Origin: Smittium culicis
Taxonomy: Eukaryota; Kickxellomycota; Harpellomycetes; Harpellales; Legeriomycetaceae
Direction: 5' to 3'
Assembly (NCBI GenBank): GCA_001970855.1
Contig: LSSN01005696.1
Coordinates: 1-15,152, forward strand
Length of the DNA stretch: 15,152 nucleotides
Part shown: piece by piece, positions 9,722 to 15,152 of the stretch
Position numbering within the stretch: position 1 is the first letter of the stretch
Layout of the letters: the number at the start of each line of letters is the position of its first letter
Notes under the pieces: model-generated
The model's input: the letters and a program-made list of their open reading frames with translations, nothing else
Told to the model about the DNA's origin: nothing
Database searches by the model: none
Translations under genes and position numbers: made by a program

Positions 9722-12315
9722 ATTTTTTTTATTTTTAATCTTAACTCATAAGTAATTTCAATAATTTTTATCGATTTTTTATCATATTTATATAATTCAA
9801 ATTTGAATTACTTTTCATATTTTTATTATTTCGGTATATTCTTTGAAACGGTATGTAATTTTAATATCTTTTACCCAGCAATATTTCGGCATCATATCTA
9901 TCTTTGATATATTTTTATAGCTCTATGTTTTAATTATCAATATAAGCACCAATCTCACGAAATAAAATAATTGCCAAATATTTTAGCCAGGTATATTAGT
10001 TTTTAATTTTCATTATTTTTCAAAAGCGGAGATGTATTAAGTCTATACAAACTGCATCTGGTGGTTATCAATTAATTTAGAAAAACGGTACATTTTTATG
10101 AAATTAAAAAAAGTTTAATTGCGAAAATTAATTATTCTAAATATTAAGTTATATATTGGGCTAAATAGCTATAAATTTAAGAAGTATCCTTAGTTTAAAA
10201 TACTAAAAGGCTGATGGGTTAAATAGCCTTAAATCCCCCATAAAACTTTAATTTTATTTGAAACTAAAAAATATACACTCAATAAATATGAAAGTTATTA
10301 CAATCTTCAGCTAAGTATTGTAAATTTTCAAAAAAATAAAATATAGTGAATATTTCGCTAATTTTTGAGATATAATTCACACACTTGAATTATTCACATG
10401 TCTTATTTTCATAGATTAGACTACAGATTGTCTAATAAGTTTCTCACGCAAATAGTTTGTTTAATTTTTTTTTTTTAAATCCAGTATATAATTATTCCAT
10501 GAACAATACCCTAAATTAAGAAATTTTTCATATTTTTTTTTCAAACTTGGGGTTTATTTGAATATCTTTATTGCTATATTAGATTATTACAATCACTATT
10601 GGAAAGTATATAGTAACTTGTAACATGTTTCTAAATTGTTAATAAGCAAGTTTATGATATTATTATTGAATTTTAAACTGAATGCTCTAATTTTAAGTCT
10701 CCTTTACTAAAATATGGGAGATCCTTTTGAGGAGCGGAACATTTTCTATTTAATTTTTCCATTGTTTGAATTTTTATTTAGACTTTAAATTCAATTAGAA
10801 TATTTTATCTAACGGATTAATTTTTTTAAGTTTTTAATCAAATTCTCATTTCTTTAATTCTTTCAAAATAATTTATAAGTTGAGTCCTAAAAGATACAGT
10901 CTGAGTTTATGTTATTTACGCGAGAGTTAACTACATAAATTTAGAAAATAGAACATAAATTTACTAATTTTTGAATATTTTATTTGCATTTAAACGACAT
11001 GCATTAAATTCAAGTAAAAATCCTCTTTGAACTAACTAACCGGCTTTAATTTTAATTATTATTTTCTTGACATGAATTTCAAATTCGGGTAATACTTTTT
11101 ATCCATTGTTTTTTTCAAAGCTAGTCCAAACTTTTATAGCTCCTAAATTTATGGCTAGACGGCTCAGTATATATTATGTAGTATACTTATGATTAATTTT
11201 TACATTCGCCAGTGTATACCGGCCGATTAAAACTGCTATCCATTTAGATAAGCTGGATAAAAAAGTAAAGTGAACCTAATTAGTAGACTATATATATTTA
11301 CTTAGTATGAAAAAAAAATAAAATAAAAATAAAAACTTTATTAATACACAGAGTTTAAATAAAGTATTTCTTAGTTTAGAGTAAAATTCAAGCTGAAATA
11401 ATAATCTGTATGCAATTCGATTATGATTAGTCAGAAGAAAAAAAAAATTAGATTAGGAAATCGGTTTTGGAAATATGCCCGTGGGCTTAACCGTACTAAG
11501 CACATGTTAAGCACAATAATCACTTTTGAACATCGAGATCCCAAAGTTATATAATGTTTAATGGTAGATAAACAGACAAATAATGCGTATCATTTTTAAT
11601 TGTAATTACGGCAGCTATTGATCTATCTTAGAAATAAGGAGTTTTTTTTGGTTTTTTAGTATTACTTTGTGTTACATTAAATATCTTAATCATCTATACT
11701 TTTGTAATTATAATAAATTTAAAATGCTTTTGATTCCAAGTATTAAAAATATTTATGTAAAAGGGCTATTAAGGCGTTTTAATATTTTTTATCATTTAAC
11801 TATTTTAGAATATTTTAAAAATCTGGAAATATTACAAGATAAATCCAATCACCTTTAGATCTAGGGTGCTAGATTGAATAAAATCCATGTAAAATTTATT
11901 AAATAAAAATGAATTAATTAATTAAATATATTTAACTGGAGTTTAATATTTTTGTGGGGAGTATATATCTATTAGCAATTAAAAAAGTTCTAAGTGGCTC
12001 TTAAAGACTCTGGAACCTAAAGTAAAAATACAAACGCTGAAAATAGAGGGGTTAGATTCGTCTTATACTTACACTTTAAAATTACACTTTTTTATTCTCG
12101 CTTTAATATATATAGGGTGCAAATTTAAGTCATTAATAAAGAGGAAAAACACTAATCCAATATAATAAACTTATGCTAATTCAATTTTTATTAGGAAAAT
12201 AAACATTTACAATTTTTATACAAACTATTTTTTAGCTCTCTCTTCTTCTACAATAAACTTTGAATATATATTCTTTTTCCATTATACCACAAGCCCTTCA
12301 AATCAACGCTTAAAA
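9722..12315. other. AT-rich intergenic region, no supported gene
   Basis: About 2.6 kb without a convincing gene. It begins with T-rich sequence after the TAPT1 stop, suitable for transcript 3' ends. It holds an imperfect direct repeat (10158-10176 and 10216-10234). Two islands are less AT-rich. The one at about 11155-11280 has a TATCCA/TGGATA inverted pair. The one at about 11470-11530 has GCCC-GT-GGGC and two TAAGCACA copies. The 63-codon plus-strand opening at 11667-11858 starts from a non-ATG codon and looks like translated AT sequence. No B-box, snRNA or SRP signature was found. The last 200 nt before 12316 contain CT-rich tracts (CTCTCTCTTCTTCTAC, 12237-12252) typical of fungal promoters. 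Confidence 0.55.
10158..10234. repeat. Imperfect 19-bp direct repeat
   Basis: GGGCTAAATAGCTATAAAT (10158-10176) and GGGTTAAATAGCCTTAAAT (10216-10234) match at 16 of 19 positions, 58 nt apart. No function is evident. Confidence 0.4.
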
Positions 12316-12516
12316 ATGGACTCATTCAGCCCGAATATGAAAGTTTATAACGTTGGTGCCAATACATTCGACAACGCCAAAGTGAAGTTTTTCAGCGAGC
12401 GCCAAAACATTTCCATCCCAGAGTTCGTGGCTATGATAGTTATACTGGTTTCAACAATAGTTGGTTGTGCTAGCTGCTTCTACAAAATGTATAAACAGAC
12501 AATCAAAACCGAATAA
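12316..12516 (+). CDS. Single-span membrane microprotein, unknown function
   Basis: A 66-residue ORF whose base composition is clearly less AT-rich than its flanks (GCC, GGT, GTC, AGC codons), which supports a real gene. Residues 1-36 are polar (MDSFSPNMKVYNVGANTFDN and onward). Residues 37-56 form one hydrophobic span, FVAMIVILVSTIVGCASCFY, and a short basic tail KMYKQTIKTE follows. Two cysteines at 51 and 54 sit at the membrane edge and could be acylated. There is no cleavable signal peptide because the hydrophobic stretch is C-terminal, so it is either tail-anchored-like or a small single-pass subunit of a larger complex. The ATG follows a CT-rich tract and TTAAAA. An AATAAATAAA element overlaps the stop (12512 onward) and may serve in 3'-end formation. 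I recognise no family. Confidence 0.65.
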   Translation: MDSFSPNMKVYNVGANTFDNAKVKFFSERQNISIPEFVAMIVILVSTIVGCASCFYKMYKQTIKTE

Positions 12517-12884
12517 ATAAACATTTTATAACTAGCCCCCTGATTTTCCTGAGAAGAAATTAATACCTATTAGACTGAATTTTTTCAAATTAGAGCCAAA
12601 TTAAGAGTACTTTTTTTTAATGTATTTTTTCCTATTCTGGGACTTTTTTTTTATTTGCGCTTTTTAATATATAGATCAAGTATAATAGCTATGAAATAAA
12701 ATAAAGAACAACAGACTTTTAGTCTTAAAATCTTATCAGTTGACAACTTTGAGCTTTCGTAATTTATAACAGTTTTTATATTTCAACTATAAAGGGAATC
12801 CAATATTAAAGCTTAGCCTATATTTATGGCGATCTTTAATTTAAGATAAATATTTACTAAGAATTAGTTGGTAATAACCGAATA
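12517..12884. other. Convergent intergenic region (shared 3' flank)
   Basis: It lies between the microprotein stop and the SPF45-like stop, which face each other. It contains T-rich tracts, AATAAATAAA at the left edge and AATAAAATAAAG near 12694-12705, plausible cleavage and polyadenylation elements. No gene was seen. Confidence 0.5.
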
Positions 12885-14632
12885 TTATCCATAGAAGTAA
12901 TCTGCTGCTATTTCTCTCCCATCAAAGATTCGTTTGTCAAGCTCAGATACTGCTCTATTTGAAGAATCAAAACTAGAAAATTCAATATAAATCAATACAG
13001 TGTTATTGTTAGAAGGCTCCGTCTGGTTAACTGAGAAATTTACAACGGTTCCAAATCTCGAACATTCGGATAGGATATCATCTTTCATATCCTTGTCAAA
13101 TTTGCCAATCTCTGCCTAAAATATTTTAATAATTACATTAATTTAAGGCCAAAAATAAAAATAAAATAATATATTATCATACCACATTTTTTAACACAAT
13201 TTTTTTTGATTTTTGGACTGAAGTATTGGAATACGTTGAATCTGAAACTCTCATTGTATTTTTGGCAGCATTATTTGGAGACTGGAGGTTTTGACTGAGC
13301 TTTAGTCTTGCTAAGTATGCTTCCTCACCTGTGGTTGCGGTTTGTATCGATGCTGGAGGGGCATGATATATTTGGTTTTGAGACCTAGTGTCCAAGTTGC
13401 TAGATTTATTTTCACGATTATTATGACCATAGTCGTTAACGGTGGAATCTGAGCTGTAACTTTTATCGCTATCGTTTTTTCTTTTTTTGTGCTCTTAAGA
13501 AAAAAGAAGCAGTTAAAGAGAGCAGAGTTAAAATTTAATCATAGCTTGTAGCAAAGAGGATAAAAAAGTAAATTATAGATATAAACTTTTAGATTGTAAA
13601 TACTTTTTGAAAGCTTTTCAGAGTTGTTTTTATCCTTCATAGACCGAAAGTAGGCTTCTAGTTCAATTTTTTTACGTTCAGATACCCACGATTTATAAAC
13701 CATATAATTATTTGGAAACTCTGGGTTATATATTTCGTTTTCATCAAACTCAATAGCTCCAGAACCGCCAGCTACACGCCGTGATTTTTTAGAGCTTTTG
13801 TTGAAATTCTTTTTTAACCCAGGAGTTTCAGGTAAGAATTCTTTCAGATCGATTTTTAAAGAAGTGATTACTACTGATTTGTTTGGGTCAGTATTATCAC
13901 TATTTTGATCATAAGAACCTTGGACTTGATCGTGTTTTAATTTTCCAGGTGCTAAAAGGCTATTGTTAATATTTAAAATTGGATTATTTTCGATGGGGAC
14001 TTGATCGAAATCTACAGTAGTCCAGGAAGTTGGGACATTGACGGTGCTAGCACCAGCTCGATTGATGATTTTTGAGTTTTTATTACTTAGGATGGTCTTA
14101 TTTGGTAATATGGGTTTTGAAGGATCATGTTTAGTGAACCTGCTAGTAGCCTTGTTCGTATCGTTGGTATATTTTTCTTTATCTGCTTGAGTGGTAGATC
14201 TAAGATCTTGGCTTAAATCTTCAACGCCAAAAGCAGAAAGCACTTCATCTCTGGAAGAATTTACAATAGTTGTCGCATTTGGTAATCTTTCATCGGCTGC
14301 AGTATCTTTTTGTTTCGAAAATGAAAAGAGTATTTTTTTAGGCTTCGGGGCTTTTCTGATTACTGGCTTAAATAATTGGGGACCCCAATTTGTCTTTGGT
14401 GGCTCTGAAGATTTAATTTTTGTATCCTGATCTATAACGTTGCCTTCTTTCGGAGCATCTTGAGTTTCTTTAGCGTTTTTTTCTTCAGCTTTTATTGTCG
14501 GAATGATTTAACGTATTATAAAAAAGGTTATTTAAAAAAAATAAAGCTTTTGAAAAAATGTTATAAAGACGCAAAGATGGAAATACCATTGCCTGTTTTT
14601 TTAGGAGGTGGTAGATCATCAAATAGATCCAT
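12885..14632 (-). CDS. RBM17: SPF45/RBM17-like splicing factor with UHM but no G-patch
   Basis: A nuclear splicing factor of the SPF45/RBM17/DRT111 family, which acts at the 3' splice site by binding ULM peptides of U2 factors through a C-terminal U2AF-homology motif. Exons are 14632-14587, 14488-13604, 13493-13183 and 13115-12885, giving 490 residues with all phases consistent. The N-terminus MDLFDDLPPP matches the family start (GLYGDLPPP in plants). A WGPQLFKPVIRKAPKP motif follows at about 50-65. YNPEFPNNYMVYK (about 269-281) corresponds to the DEYDPxxPNDYE motif. TGEEAYLARLKLS is at about 365-377. The RRM/UHM spans about 408-490, with RNP2-like KIVLKNV, RNP1-like VLIYIEF and the UHM loop R476-I-F478. 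The G-patch expected between the PNDY motif and the UHM is missing; that interval is Ser/Asn-rich and basic. The protein also ends right after the last strand (DYFYG), without the usual short tail. Residues 70-260 look disordered. Confidence 0.88.
13116..13182 (-). other. Intron 3 of the SPF45-like gene (67 nt, phase 0)
   Basis: The donor GTATGA follows KIVLKNV and the acceptor ATTTTAG precedes GCA GAG ATT. It splits the UHM between its first strand and first helix, and the join restores the family order (LLRNMV...ECEKYG). Confidence 0.88.
13494..13603 (-). other. Intron 2 of the SPF45-like gene (110 nt, phase 1)
   Basis: The donor GTATTT is the same hexamer as in intron 1. The 3' end has TTTAACTGC as a probable branch site, then CTTCTTTTTTCTTAAG. 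The join A+AG gives Lys. The alternative pairing GTTTAT donor with TAAGAG acceptor is also in frame but has a poorer donor. Confidence 0.75.
14489..14586 (-). other. Intron 1 of the SPF45-like gene (98 nt, phase 1)
   Basis: The donor GTATTT follows AAT G and the acceptor ...AATAAAAG precedes CT GAA GAA. The join forms an Ala codon (KKTGN-A-EEKN). Reading through without splicing meets TAA soon after. Confidence 0.78.
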
Positions 14633-14966
14633 TTTGAGAATAGTGTAATCGATATATTACTATTCAAAAATAGTCTTAAAAAATGTTTTTGGGTTGAGAC
14701 ACGTAGTTTTTTTTTGTTGTTTTTGAGATTTTAAAAAGGGCAAAATAAGAATTAAAAGCAAAAATAAAAATTTGATTTTAGCTTTGAAAAGAGACGTCTT
14801 TCTAAAATAGTAACATAAATTTTTGAAAACACCAAATTTTCTAAGTTTTATTAAATAGATAAATAGCAAATGAAAAATAATAGTGAAAATTATTGGCTAA
14901 TAGATTCGGGCTGGCCAGTTAAATTCCAGGAGGTACAGCGTGGAAAGAACACGATTTTTTCTTAAC
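14633..14966. other. Upstream region of the SPF45-like gene
   Basis: A 334-nt spacer between the SPF45-like ATG and the stop of the next minus-strand gene, both transcribed leftward. It presumably holds that gene's 3' end and the SPF45 promoter. A minus-strand opening at 14660-14869 is Phe/Lys/Leu-rich AT translation and is not supported. Confidence 0.5.
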
Positions 14967-15152
14967 TTAAAGGATGTCAAAGTCGTCATACTATGAAAAA
15001 TAATAAAGCGCGTTAGTAGATGAACAAATAGGTAATAATGCATATGAAAATTTTATTATATACCGTGTTGTTATATTTGAGGATTTTCTGTTTGATCTTG
15101 GAGGTGTCAACCCAAGTAACAAAGTCTTCCATATTCCTAATTGTTCAAAAAA
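14967..15152 (-). CDS. 3' terminal exons of an unidentified gene (5' part beyond right edge)
   Basis: Two exons are visible. The upstream one, about 15136 (or an ATG at 15132) down to 15064, reads MEDFVTWVDTSKIKQKIL and on through KYNNT. The last one, 14990-14967, reads YDDFDIL and then TAA. They are joined by a 73-nt phase-0 intron with donor GTATAT, a perfect CTACTAAC branch site and acceptor TTTTTCATAG. If the ATG were the start the protein would be only 30 residues. ACAATTAG just upstream is a plausible acceptor and an in-frame TGA lies before it, so this is most likely an internal exon of a gene continuing to the right. The acidic C-terminus with a Trp-containing helix looks conserved, but I cannot name the family. 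Confidence 0.55.
14991..15063 (-). other. Intron with canonical branch site (73 nt, phase 0)
   Basis: The donor is GTATAT, the branch motif CTACTAAC occupies 15012-15019 on the minus strand about 20 nt from the acceptor, and the acceptor is TTTTTCATAG. This is the clearest complete set of splice signals in the window. Confidence 0.75.

Noticed and set aside
11470..11530. Possible small structured RNA (GCCC-GT-GGGC, repeated TAAGCACA)
   Set aside because: The stem is only 4 bp, and no snRNA, SRP, RNase P or tRNA box signature is present.
11667..11858. 63-codon plus-strand ORF
   Set aside because: It starts at a non-ATG codon and has AT-driven composition with no motif.
14191..14430. 79-codon plus-strand ORF
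   Set aside because: Antisense shadow of exon 2 of the SPF45-like gene.
14660..14869. 69-codon minus-strand ORF upstream of the SPF45-like gene
   Set aside because: Phe/Lys/Leu-rich low-complexity translation in a spacer; no splice link to either neighbour.

Overview
The window is eukaryotic nuclear DNA. It is very AT-rich, the gene families are eukaryotic (an ARF-type GTPase, a TAPT1/Emp65 membrane protein, an SPF45/RBM17 splicing factor), and coding regions are interrupted by short spliceosomal introns (67-133 nt). These introns have GTAAGA, GTAAAT, GTATTT, GTATGA or GTATAT donors, and one has a perfect CTACTAAC branch site. Short introns, the yeast-like branch site and a GTPase close to fungal Arf6 suggest a fungus, perhaps an early-diverging AT-rich one. 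That placement is inference. The standard code fits. I saw no tRNA, rRNA or CRISPR.

Left end: a minus-strand ARF6-type GTPase gene starts at 495 and runs off the left edge. Three exons can be joined by reading, giving 91 in-frame residues. Upstream of it is a weak candidate for a tiny spliced minus-strand gene (1073-1283). From about 1284 to 6205 lies roughly 5 kb of extremely AT-rich DNA with no convincing intact gene. It holds a nested short repeat near 1954-2077 and, at about 5345-5830, what looks like an eroded coding sequence with a diverged internal duplication.

Centre: a small lysine-rich minus-strand ORF (6431-6661) is divergent to an uninterrupted 948-codon gene (6875-9721) for a TAPT1/Emp65-family multi-pass ER membrane protein. 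A further AT-rich gene desert of about 2.6 kb follows.

Right end: a 66-residue single-span membrane microprotein (12316-12516, plus strand) converges on a four-exon minus-strand gene (14632 to 12885) encoding a 490-residue SPF45/RBM17-like splicing factor. This protein keeps the N-terminal motif, the PNDY-like motif and the C-terminal UHM with its R-x-F loop, but has no G-patch. At the right edge are the last two exons of another minus-strand gene (stop at 14967).

There is no operon-like logic. The genes serve unrelated housekeeping roles: membrane traffic, ER membrane function and splicing. The most notable items are the SPF45 homologue without a G-patch, the unidentified microprotein, the eroded duplicated coding element and the unidentified terminal exons at the right edge.
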